A DNA stretch of 5,298 nucleotides from Eubacteriales Family XIII. Incertae Sedis bacterium (GCA_031276775.1 JAISML010000151.1:1-5298), one strand, 5' to 3'. Shown: positions 1 through 5,161, counted from the first letter of the stretch. Numbers and translations are program-made. The notes: generated from the sequence alone by a model not told the origin.

Positions 1-862
1 GGGTCTTGCTTTCGCCGTCGCTTAAAATGTCGGAAATGATGTCGGCAAGGGTCGGCGGGGCCGGGTTTTCGGCTTCCTCTTTCAGCCAATCTTTGACTTT
101 GTTTATCCGCGCCCGCAATTGCCGGATTTGTTTGTTCGTAAACTCTGTTTCGCGATTGAGGTCGCCGCGCTCGGTGCGGATGCCCTTGCGCTCCATCCGG
201 GTGGCGGCGACGCCCAAGTGAACGGTCGGGATTTGCTCGATTCCCTGACGCTCGTAGCTTCGGTGGTCTAAACCTGCGTCGTGGCCGTTCGCGCGGAGCG
301 CGTCGTTGCAACATACCGCCCACGCCTTGCGCCAATCCTCGGCCTTTTCGCGGTCGTTCCAGTCAACGGTGTTGACCTTTCTGCCGTTTACGGTTTTTGA
401 CTTCGCGCCCCACTCGCCGCCGCGCTCAATAGGCCGCATGGTCAGCATGATATGCGCGTGAGGGTTCGGGGTCTCGCGGTCGGGGTCGTGGACGCAAACG
501 TCGGCGCACATTCCGGCGCTGACGAATTGCTCCAGAACATACCTGCGGGCAAGAGAGATGTTCTGCTCCCGCGTCAGTTCGACGGGCAGGGCGATTTCGA
601 TCTCTCGCGCCAGTTGCGCGTTGTCGTAACGTTCTGCTTTCTCCACGGCGTTCCACAATACGGCGCGGTTCCGGTATTCCTCCGGCGCGTTTTCGGCCGG
701 GAAAATCTCCGCATGGACGACGCCGCCTTTGCGGGAATAGTCGTGGGTGATTCCGTCGTATTCGTTGGTGATGGTTTCACCCGCGCGGTAAGCGGCGGCG
801 GCGACCGCCGACTTGCCTTTGCCACGGCTGATGATTTTTATGCTGAGATGATAAATTGCCAT
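1..862 (-). CDS. mobA: MobA/MobL family (MobQ) relaxase, N-terminal part, runs off the window
   Basis: This is a DNA strand transferase that would nick oriT, stay covalently bound to the 5' end and pilot the strand into a recipient. The 287 visible residues carry the relaxase domain. The protein starts MAIYHLSIKI. The signature SAVAAAAYRAG lies at residues 18-28, with Tyr25 at the place of the catalytic tyrosine of RSF1010 MobA. The metal-binding HxH lies in NPHAHIMLTMR (His135 and His137, residues 133-143). Residues 190-230 (ANGHDAGLDHRSYERQGIEQ and following) are also typical of the family. The start is chosen because AAAGGAGG (872-879) sits 9 bases upstream and the family usually begins MAIYH. 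Residues after about 240 are charged and helical and lead into a C-terminal region outside the window. No promoter is convincing in the gap upstream, so it is probably transcribed with the DUF3847 gene. Family assignment is firm; which element encodes the mating channel is unknown. Confidence 0.95.
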   Translation of the reverse strand, partial: MAIYHLSIKIISRGKGKSAVAAAAYRAGETITNEYDGITHDYSRKGGVVHAEIFPAENAPEEYRNRAVLWNAVEKAERYDNAQLAREIEIALPVELTREQNISLARRYVLEQFVSAGMCADVCVHDPDRETPNPHAHIMLTMRPIERGGEWGAKSKTVNGRKVNTVDWNDREKAEDWRKAWAVCCNDALRANGHDAGLDHRSYERQGIEQIPTVHLGVAATRMERKGIRTERGDLNRETEFTNKQIRQLRARINKVKDWLKEEAENPAPPTLADIISDILSDGESKT

Positions 863-871
863 GTGGCCGCG

Positions 872-879
872 CCTCCTTT
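872..879 (-). promoter_or_regulatory. Shine-Dalgarno site of the relaxase gene
   Basis: On the minus strand this reads AAAGGAGG and ends 9 bases before the ATG at 862. It fixes the start of a gene that has no upstream limit otherwise. Confidence 0.85.
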
Positions 880-900
880 CGGCATTATGGTTGAAATGAA

Positions 901-943
901 ACAGCGGCAAGCTGTATCCCGAAACGGGACGGCCGGCCGCTGT
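901..943. repeat. Nested inverted repeat in the relaxase leader
   Basis: The outer arms ACAGCGGC (901-908) and GCCGCTGT (936-943) are perfect complements over 8 bases. Inside them lies a second perfect hairpin, TCCCG (917-921) and CGGGA (925-929), with an AAA loop. In the minus-strand transcript this would fold just upstream of the relaxase ribosome site. In DNA it could be a protein-binding site of the oriT region. Neither role is shown by the sequence alone. Confidence 0.6.
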
Positions 944-954
944 GGGTATATGCG

Positions 955-1030
955 CCGCAACTGCGGTGTTTCCGGGGCGCGGAGCGCCCCTAAATTCGCG
1001 CCGGCAGGCGCGAATTGCCCCCCGCCGGGG
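955..1030. repeat. Cluster of short perfect hairpins next to the oriT core
   Basis: Four adjacent palindromes are visible: CCGCA/TGCGG (955-966, 2-base loop), GGGGCGC/GCGCCCC (974-990, 3-base loop), AATTCGCGCC/GGCGCGAATT (993-1016, 4-base loop) and CCCC/GGGG (1020-1030, 3-base loop). The 10-base pair at 993-1016 is the strongest. None is followed by a T-run on either strand, so they do not look like terminators. Their crowding beside the nick core suggests relaxosome binding sites or single-strand structure used in transfer; this is inference. Confidence 0.6.
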
Positions 1031-1035
1031 CGCGC

Positions 1036-1064
1036 ACGTCCGTCAGGACGTATAAGTGCGCCCT
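1036..1064 (+). other. oriT: oriT core: hairpin plus IncQ/RSF1010-type nick sequence
   Basis: On the plus strand the hairpin ACGTCC (1036-1041), loop GTCA, GGACGT (1046-1051) is followed after one base by TAAGTGCGCCCT (1053-1064). That 12-base string matches, from memory, the conserved nick region of RSF1010-like (MobQ) origins, where an inverted repeat also lies just 5' of it. By analogy the nick falls between G1060 and C1061 on the plus strand. A further pair, GCGCAC (1032-1037) and GTGCGC (1056-1061), could extend the hairpin over the nick site as an alternative fold. The cognate-type relaxase gene starts 174 bases to the left, reading leftward. If transfer starts at C1061, the DNA to the right enters the recipient first and the relaxase gene enters late. 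Confidence 0.82.
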
Positions 1065-1086
1065 TTGGGTTTATAGACCGGTCGCG

Positions 1087-1536
1087 TCAGACGGTCGCCT
1101 TTTGCGCCTCCTGCGGTTTGCCTCCGGCCCTTGCGCCGCCTGCGCTTGCGGGATTTGCGGCGTTTGCGGGACCGGGTGCGTTGCCGTCGCTTCCGGTTTC
1201 CGCCGCCCGGGTGTTGATCGCGTCGCCGGCAATCGCCTGCGTGTCCGCGTTGTCTGCGGCGATCCGCCTGTCCTGCTCCGCTTTCAGATTGGCGAGTGTG
1301 CGCCGCCCGAAGTCGTTTGCGACGGTCTTTTCAAGGAACAGTTTGAAGTTGTCCTCAGTCAGCGCGATTGTGCCTTCGAGCATGCTTTCAAACAGCCCGT
1401 GCCGCTTGCAGAGACGGTTCGTCCGCGCCTTTCGTTCCTCGGCTTTGTGCTGTTGCGTGAGCCGTTTCATCTCGTTTTGAAGCTGCTCCATTTCGATTTT
1501 TTTGAGTTCGATTTTCTCAATCGTGGTCTTTGCCAT
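1087..1536 (-). CDS. DUF3847-type mobilization accessory protein
   Basis: This small basic protein of 149 residues is of the kind found beside MobA/MobL relaxases and TnpX-like recombinases in Clostridia elements. Residues 5-35 are strongly helical and likely coiled coil. Residues 34-53 form a basic core (ERKARTNRLCKRHGLFESML), also reminiscent of the TraD/MobC-like accessory proteins of MobQ plasmids. Residues 60-82 (TEDNFKLFLEKTVANDFGRR) complete the conserved part. After about residue 95 there is a low-complexity tail rich in Ala, Gly and Pro, which lengthens it beyond the conserved core. The start is supported by AAAGGGG (1546-1552), 9 bases before the ATG. It lies between the recombinase terminator and the oriT and is probably co-transcribed with the relaxase. 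A role in binding oriT DNA or aiding the relaxase is inferred from position and family resemblance; no function is proven. Confidence 0.85.
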   Translation of the reverse strand: MAKTTIEKIELKKIEMEQLQNEMKRLTQQHKAEERKARTNRLCKRHGLFESMLEGTIALTEDNFKLFLEKTVANDFGRRTLANLKAEQDRRIAADNADTQAIAGDAINTRAAETGSDGNAPGPANAANPASAGGARAGGKPQEAQKATV

Positions 1537-1564
1537 TTTTCGTTTCCCCTTTCATAAATTCGGA

Positions 1565-1600
1565 CACAATAAAAGCGGCCCACTTAAATCAGTGAGCCGC
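1565..1600 (-). terminator. Intrinsic terminator after the recombinase gene
   Basis: On the minus strand, GCGGCTCACT (1600-1591) pairs with AGTGGGCCGC (1584-1575) over 10 positions with one U-G wobble, around a 6-base loop. It is directly followed by TTTTATTGTG (1574-1565). The stem begins 26 bases past the recombinase stop codon. On the plus strand the same pair contains a C-A mismatch and there is no T-run, so it works in the minus direction. The DUF3847 ribosome site follows only about 12 bases later. Confidence 0.85.
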
Positions 1601-1626
1601 CCGATGCGATTGACGGCGACGCCGGT

Positions 1627-3378
1627 TCAGAGCGTCGCCCGCTTCTTTTTCTCGCGCTCTTTGCGCTTGTACCCGCGCCATGCGGCGCGTTTCGCTTCGC
1701 CGCCGCCGTCATCATCGGCGTCGGCATTGCCCGGCACGGCGAACCGGCCGATGTGGTTCAGGAAGATTTCCACTTCCTGTTCCCGTCTGCCGGAGGATTT
1801 GTCGGCCTCGTGCACGACGACTTTTTCCACGAATTCCCGCAATAACGGCAATGTCAGTTCCGGAATGTCGATATAGCGTTTTGCCAATTCGAGAAACCCG
1901 TCGGCGCGGAAACCGTCGCGGTCAAACTCATCGAGTTCCGCTTTCAGTTCGGCGGTCCGGCGTTCGAGCGTTTCCTGTTCGGATTCGTAGCCGCCGGACA
2001 ACTGCTCAAACCGTTTTTCGTTCAGCCGCCCCGCCGCGAAGTCCTCGTAGGTCTTTCTGAACAGGGTGTCCAGTTCGGCGATGCGTTTTTCGTTTTTGGC
2101 GATTTGCTTCCTGTGGCTTTTCGCCGCTTCGTTCAGGCGCACCGCCGACGCTTTGCGGATTGTTTCCACAAACTCCGCTTCGTTTTCGCGGGCGCAGGCG
2201 GTCGCGCCGCGTATCGTTTCCAGTATAAGCGCGCTGACCTGCCCGGTGTTGATATAGTGCATGGTGCAGTCGCCTCTGTGGATTTGATACAGCGAGCAAC
2301 AGTAAACGTCGCGGCCTTTCTTGTGCGTGATCTTGCCCGTCTTGGAGTTCGTCGTGTCGTGCGGTTTGCAGCGGTGGTTGTACATGCGCCGTCCGCAGTC
2401 CGCGCAGTACAGGAATCCGGTCAACGGGTTGGCCTCTCCCCATGTGTCGGTGCGCCGTTTGACCGTCCGCGCCTTCTGCGCCGCGTCCCAGATTGCCTGT
2501 TCGACTATGGCCTCATGGGTGTTCTCGAAAATCAGCCAATCCTCTTTCGGCTTCCAAGTGGTTTTCCTGTCCTTGAAATGCTCTTTCGCGGTGCGGAGGT
2601 TCACGGTGTGCCCGGCGTATTCGGGGCGCGCGATGATTTTCGCAACGGAGGACGAGTTCCACTCGTAACGGTGTTTTTCGTCGTTCCACTGATGATCGCC
2701 CACTCCTATGCGCGCCATGTGATAACCCGGCTTTTCCACTTGCTCCGCCCTCAGCGCGGCGGCGATTTTGCCCGGCCCCACGCCCTCCGCGGTCATCCGG
2801 AATATGCGGCGAATAACGGCGGCGGCTTCGGTATCGACAATCCATTTGGTTTTGTCGTTCGGGTCTTTGATAAAGCCGTAGACCGCTTTGTTGGTGGTGC
2901 GTTTTCCGCTCCTGCCTTTGGCGCGGAAAGCGTTTTTCAGCTTGCGGGAGTTGTCCCTCGAATACCATTCGCTCATTATGTTGATGAACGGCGCGAATTC
3001 GAGGGTGTCGGGATTCATGCTGTCGATGCCGTGCGCGACGGCGATAAACCTGATGCCGCGCCTGCGAAACATCTCCAGATAGTTGCCGACTTGAACGTGA
3101 TCCCGACCGAATCTTGTCAAATCTTTCATGACGATTTGGGCCACGTTTCCGGCTTCAACCTCTGCGATAAGCTGTTTCCAAGCGTCGCGCTCGAAGCGCA
3201 GCCCGGTCGTCCCGTCATCCGCGAAATGCCTGATATTGGAAAATCCGTTTTTCTCGGCGAACTCGGCCAACATTGCCTTTTGATTTTTGATGGAATTGGA
3301 CTCTGTGTCGCGGGCGTCTTCAATCGAGAGCCGCTCGTACAGAGCCGTGATCTTTTCTTTCTCCGGCTGCCCGGTCAT
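1627..3378 (-). CDS. Large serine recombinase, TnpX/TndX type
   Basis: This site-specific recombinase of 583 residues would cut and rejoin the element ends for excision and insertion. The resolvase-type catalytic domain spans residues 9-150. YERLS puts the nucleophile at Ser18, DDGTTG lies at 54-59, and KDLTRFGRD (85-93) holds the conserved arginines Arg89 and Arg92. The recombinase domain follows at about 165-300 (AVYGFIKDP from 165). A zinc ribbon begins FLYCADCGRRM, with likely ligands Cys325, Cys328, Cys360 or Cys361, and Cys371. A coiled-coil segment covers about 415-485, and the end resembles the DUF4368 region of clostridial recombinases (ELTLPLLREFVEKVVVHEA, 507-525). The tail is basic. 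The start at 3378 has AAGGAG 6 bases upstream and a promoter about 45 bases upstream. An in-frame ATG at 3507, overlapping the tnpW-like stop codon, would add 43 residues with no family resemblance. All key catalytic residues are present, so it is probably active. Confidence 0.95.
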   Translation of the reverse strand: MTGQPEKEKITALYERLSIEDARDTESNSIKNQKAMLAEFAEKNGFSNIRHFADDGTTGLRFERDAWKQLIAEVEAGNVAQIVMKDLTRFGRDHVQVGNYLEMFRRRGIRFIAVAHGIDSMNPDTLEFAPFINIMSEWYSRDNSRKLKNAFRAKGRSGKRTTNKAVYGFIKDPNDKTKWIVDTEAAAVIRRIFRMTAEGVGPGKIAAALRAEQVEKPGYHMARIGVGDHQWNDEKHRYEWNSSSVAKIIARPEYAGHTVNLRTAKEHFKDRKTTWKPKEDWLIFENTHEAIVEQAIWDAAQKARTVKRRTDTWGEANPLTGFLYCADCGRRMYNHRCKPHDTTNSKTGKITHKKGRDVYCCSLYQIHRGDCTMHYINTGQVSALILETIRGATACARENEAEFVETIRKASAVRLNEAAKSHRKQIAKNEKRIAELDTLFRKTYEDFAAGRLNEKRFEQLSGGYESEQETLERRTAELKAELDEFDRDGFRADGFLELAKRYIDIPELTLPLLREFVEKVVVHEADKSSGRREQEVEIFLNHIGRFAVPGNADADDDGGGEAKRAAWRGYKRKEREKKKRATL

Positions 3379-3384
3379 GGGATT

Positions 3385-3390
3385 CTCCTT
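3385..3390 (-). promoter_or_regulatory. Shine-Dalgarno site deciding the recombinase start
   Basis: It reads AAGGAG on the minus strand, 6 bases before the ATG at 3378. It favours this start over the in-frame ATG at 3507. Confidence 0.8.
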
Positions 3391-3420
3391 CCCGGCAGCC
3401 GCCTCATCCGCAGCAAAGCC

Positions 3421-3449
3421 ATCATAGCATATTCCGGGCGTCGTTTCAA
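3421..3449 (-). promoter_or_regulatory. Sigma-70/sigma-A type promoter of the recombinase gene
   Basis: On the minus strand, TTGAAA (3449-3444) and TATGAT (3426-3421) are separated by exactly 17 bases, and the -10 box is preceded by TGC, an extended -10 feature. Transcription would start near 3414, giving a leader of about 36 bases containing the ribosome site. It lies between the tnpW-like stop and the recombinase start, so the recombinase can be expressed without its upstream neighbour. Confidence 0.75.
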
Positions 3450-3457
3450 CGCCCGGA
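3433..3457. repeat. Perfect 9-base inverted repeat overlapping the recombinase promoter (possible operator)
   Basis: TCCGGGCGT (3433-3441) and ACGCCCGGA (3449-3457) are exact complements around a 7-base spacer. The repeat covers the -35 box and much of the -10/-35 spacer of the promoter at 3421-3449. No T-run follows on either strand, so it is unlikely to be a terminator. A repressor site, perhaps for the recombinase itself or an element regulator, is the simplest reading, but the binding protein is unknown. Confidence 0.6.
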
Positions 3458-3503
3458 CCGCATTTGTTCTGTGAATTTTCCCGCTTCGTTTTCTCACTCG
3501 CTC

Positions 3504-3695
3504 TCATTGGTTTGCCGCCTTTCCCGCCGCCGCTTCGTTGCGCACAAGACGGGCGATTTTCTCGCCCGCCGTGTCTTTCGTGTCGGGATTGAAGTGCACG
3601 ACGACGCGGTAGGCGGTGGAGCCGAGGCGTTTCGTGAAACGGCACGGCTCTTGCGGCCCGTTGATTTTTGCCGTTCTGATTTTTGACGTGTTCAT
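3504..3695 (-). CDS. tnpW: TnpW-like small transposon protein
   Basis: This 63-residue protein resembles TnpW of Tn4451-type elements, whose function is unknown. The recognisable part runs from CRFTKRLGSTAYRVVVHF (18-35), a short strand-rich stretch, to EKIARLVRNE (45-54). In the family this usually reads as RRIGSTTY...VHFS...KILRLI.NE. The start at 3695 is supported by AAAGGAG (3705-3711), 9 bases upstream. Longer in-frame forms up to a GTG at 3890 have no ribosome site and no family match. Its TGA overlaps an ATG in the recombinase frame (ATGA). The recombinase proper starts 125 bases further on, after its own promoter, so the two may form an operon with an internal promoter. An accessory or regulatory role in recombination is only inferred from constant association with these recombinases. 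Confidence 0.85.
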   Translation of the reverse strand: MNTSKIRTAKINGPQEPCRFTKRLGSTAYRVVVHFNPDTKDTAGEKIARLVRNEAAAGKAANQ

Positions 3696-3759
3696 GGCCT
3701 CCGGCTCCTTTCTTCGATTTTTTTGGTTTTGATTTTGGACATGCCGCACGCCGCCGCGT

Positions 3760-3782
3760 CCCGGGGCAGCCCACACCCCGGG
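3760..3782 (-). repeat. Hairpin in the leader of the tnpW-like gene
   Basis: CCCGGGG (3760-3766) and CCCCGGG (3776-3782) pair perfectly over 7 bases with a 9-base loop. No T-run follows on the minus strand, so a simple terminator is unlikely. It could be a leader RNA structure or a protein site. It lies about 65 bases before the tnpW-like start codon. Confidence 0.45.
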
Positions 3783-3892
3783 TTTCGTGTCGGGAGTATT
3801 TTCTGAATCGCCACCCGATTTGCCCGGGCGATACGCACCGGTGCCGTGATGCGCGACGGTCGAGAACGATATTAATTTTTTCCCGCACACGG

Positions 3893-3922
3893 ATGATATC
3901 GCATGTTACGTTTACAAATCAA
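3893..3922 (-). promoter_or_regulatory. Possible promoter of the tnpW-like gene
   Basis: On the minus strand, TTGATT (3922-3917) and TATCAT (3898-3893) are 18 bases apart. It would give a leader of roughly 190 bases containing the hairpin at 3760-3782. It lies back to back with, and directly abuts, the -35 box of the plus-strand promoter, so the two would compete for polymerase. The match is moderate. Confidence 0.4.
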
Positions 3923-3939
3923 GAGTTTTGGGGTATACT
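3911..3939 (+). promoter_or_regulatory. Sigma-70/sigma-A type promoter of the Cys4 protein gene
   Basis: TTTACA (3911-3916) and TATACT (3934-3939) are separated by 17 bases. Transcription would begin near 3946, leaving about 53 bases before the ATG at 3999. The string GGGTATACTG around the -10 box recurs exactly in the promoter of the next gene. Confidence 0.75.
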
Positions 3940-3998
3940 GCAAGTAACGCGATTGCGCCGTTGATATTATTCCTGTTAATTGTAATGGAGGATCCTCA

Positions 3999-5024
3999 AT
4001 GGATTACGATTTCACGACCGGGGAACGCGGATTCGGACGCGTCGTTTTCGCCCTTGCGCTCGACAAAAAACGCATGACGGAGCGCGTCGTCATCGGCGAA
4101 ACGCAGGAGACGCGGCGGCGTTTTGAGAATGGCGGCGGCGATGTTTTTTATGACGAAACCCGCCCGCTCGGAAGTTTGCTTCTCGGTTTCGAGAGCGACA
4201 AAGACGGCGAATGGAACAAACACGGAATGACGCTCCGCGAAAGCTACGGCAAGGCGTTTTTGTTCGATGCGGAGCGGTGGAAAACGGCGGCTCCGGTTTC
4301 GGATTTCCTGCGGAGAAAATACGAAAGCGGCGAACCGTCCGCGATGTTCGCCGCCGTCAAGACTTGGGAGGAATACCTGAACTGCTTCAACCTGAATCAC
4401 GGCGCGGATTTGCTTACGGATCGGCTCTCGACGCTGTACAGGCCGTTTGCCGTATACGCGGATTGCAGACCGTGGCGCGGCGAATCCGCCGTCGCGACGG
4501 ACAGCGCAATCCGCGACGGAGAATCCTCCGTTGAACTGTGGTATCCCGTCCGAAAACGGTCTTTCGAGGTCGTTGTGACGGCTTCCTCTTTCCTGCCGAT
4601 TGTCGCCTGTTGTCTGCATAAAATCGACGAATGGAAATTCATCTTTCGGGAGTGCAAAATCTGCGGCAAGGACTTCCTCGCCCGGAGCCGCCATTACGAA
4701 CTGTGTTCCGACGAATGCCGGAAAGCGCGGGCCGCAGCCGCCAAGCGCGAGTTTGACGAACGGGCGAAGAACGACGGGATCGAGCGGCTTGACGAAGCGG
4801 CGTATTATTATTGGTACAACCGTCTGCGGAAGCTGCGAAAAGCCGCCGATCCCGAAAGGGCGGCGGCGTTCAAGGCGGCGTTCGACGATTTCCGCGCCGA
4901 GGCCGTGCGGCGCAAGGCGGCGGTTAAGCGGGGCGATACGAAATTTACCGAATTCGCAAACTGGCTGGCCGAGCAACGGGATGAGTCCGACAGGCTGGTG
5001 GGAGAACAACACCTTTATTTTTGA
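3999..5024 (+). CDS. Protein of unknown function with a Cys4 zinc-binding motif
   Basis: This 341-residue protein is not recognised with confidence. It has no signal peptide and no membrane segment. The N-terminal two thirds contain mixed strands and helices with no familiar catalytic motif. Cys219, Cys222, Cys236 and Cys240 (CKIC...LCSDEC) form a C-x2-C-x13-C-x3-C zinc-binding motif. After it comes a long charged helical region: YYYWYNRLRKLRK (269-281), then FDDFRAEAVRRKAAVKRG (295-312), then EFANWL (318-323). This layout, with a zinc knuckle followed by a basic helix and a final EFxxWL, recalls the DUF6076-like proteins of Clostridia, but that is a weak resemblance from memory. The start is supported by GGAGG (3987-3991), 7 bases upstream. 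GAGGATCCTC (3988-3997) is a palindrome overlapping that ribosome site. The gene has its own promoter and faces away from the recombinase operon. It could be cargo of the element or a resident gene beside the insertion. Nucleic acid binding is possible from the zinc motif and basic tail; the function is unknown. Confidence 0.85.
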   Translation: MDYDFTTGERGFGRVVFALALDKKRMTERVVIGETQETRRRFENGGGDVFYDETRPLGSLLLGFESDKDGEWNKHGMTLRESYGKAFLFDAERWKTAAPVSDFLRRKYESGEPSAMFAAVKTWEEYLNCFNLNHGADLLTDRLSTLYRPFAVYADCRPWRGESAVATDSAIRDGESSVELWYPVRKRSFEVVVTASSFLPIVACCLHKIDEWKFIFRECKICGKDFLARSRHYELCSDECRKARAAAAKREFDERAKNDGIERLDEAAYYYWYNRLRKLRKAADPERAAAFKAAFDDFRAEAVRRKAAVKRGDTKFTEFANWLAEQRDESDRLVGEQHLYF

Positions 5025-5161
5025 GAACGATTTCATTCGGCCCAAAGTTGGGACGTTTCGGGACGGCGCAACTCAAAACGGCCCCTTGATTTTCCGGAGC
5101 GATTCGGGTATACTGTCAATAAGGAAAGTAAGATATTTAAGCAATTCAAGGAGGCGCAGGC
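5025..5161 (+). other. Spacer between the Cys4 gene and the AbrB-type gene
   Basis: These 137 bases hold a short hairpin (CCCAA/TTGGG, 5041-5052) without a clear T-run, the promoter at 5086-5114, and the ribosome site of the next gene. No convincing terminator for the upstream gene was found, so read-through is possible. Confidence 0.5.
5086..5114 (+). promoter_or_regulatory. Sigma-70/sigma-A type promoter of the AbrB-type gene
   Basis: TTGATT (5086-5091) and TATACT (5109-5114) are 17 bases apart, with the same GGGTATACTG context (5106-5115) as the promoter of the preceding gene. Transcription would begin near 5121 and give a leader of about 41 bases. AbrB-type antitoxins usually repress their own promoter, so binding here is plausible but not shown. 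Confidence 0.7.

Larger units (their letters stand above)
1..3890. mobile_element. Integrative mobilizable element, partial (serine recombinase plus MobQ mobilization module)
   Basis: The block contains, all on the minus strand, a TnpW-like protein, a TnpX/TndX-type large serine recombinase, a DUF3847 protein, an oriT-like region and a MobA/MobL relaxase. In known elements this combination marks a mobilizable element that integrates by serine recombinase and borrows another element's mating channel. No type IV secretion gene is visible, though the left side is cut by the window. The right limit is set here arbitrarily, just upstream of the tnpW-like leader, because recombinases of this class usually sit at one end of their element. 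No terminal repeat or duplicated target was found, so the boundary could also lie further right and include the plus-strand genes as cargo. Confidence 0.7.
3696..3998. other. Divergent intergenic region between the mobile element operon and the plus-strand genes
   Basis: This 303-base gap separates two diverging genes. It holds a good plus-strand promoter and a weaker overlapping minus-strand one. It also contains a hairpin (3760-3782) and smaller palindromes, including GCACCGGTGC (3835-3844) and ATCGCC/GGCGAT (3807-3832). The part after about 3861 is clearly AT-richer than the coding DNA on both sides. The end of the element could lie here, but no long terminal repeat was recognised. Confidence 0.6.

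Noticed and set aside
884..910. Promoter-like TTGCCG and CATAAT on the minus strand before the relaxase
   Set aside because: The spacer is only 15 bases and the predicted transcript start would fall inside the ribosome site, leaving no usable leader.
452..1480. Open frame of 342 codons on the plus strand across the relaxase, oriT and DUF3847 gene
   Set aside because: It is antisense to two supported genes and passes through the oriT; it has no start signal and a composition typical of a shadow frame.
2104..3474. Open frame of 456 codons on the plus strand opposite the recombinase
   Set aside because: It lies antisense to a clear recombinase with all catalytic motifs, has no ribosome site and shows no recognisable protein features.
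3760..3782. Hairpin in the tnpW-like leader read as an intrinsic terminator
   Set aside because: On the minus strand no T-run follows. On the plus strand only TTTCGTG follows and no supported gene ends upstream.
3379..3888. N-terminal extension of the recombinase frame to a GTG at 3888
   Set aside because: It would overlap the tnpW-like gene entirely, has no ribosome site, and the extra residues show no family resemblance. The start at 3378 has a good site and a promoter.
3696..3890. N-terminal extension of the tnpW-like protein to a GTG at 3890
   Set aside because: There is no ribosome site at 3890, and the added residues are low in family resemblance. The ATG at 3695 has AAAGGAG at ideal distance.
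3996..5045. Long open frame of 349 codons on the minus strand, covering the whole Cys4 gene
   Set aside because: The plus-strand frame has a promoter, a ribosome site and a coherent Cys4 motif. The minus frame has none of these and arises because GC-rich coding DNA often lacks stops on the opposite strand.
5041..5052. Hairpin CCCAA/TTGGG as terminator of the Cys4 gene
   Set aside because: The stem is only 5 pairs with a 2-base loop and no T-run follows it.
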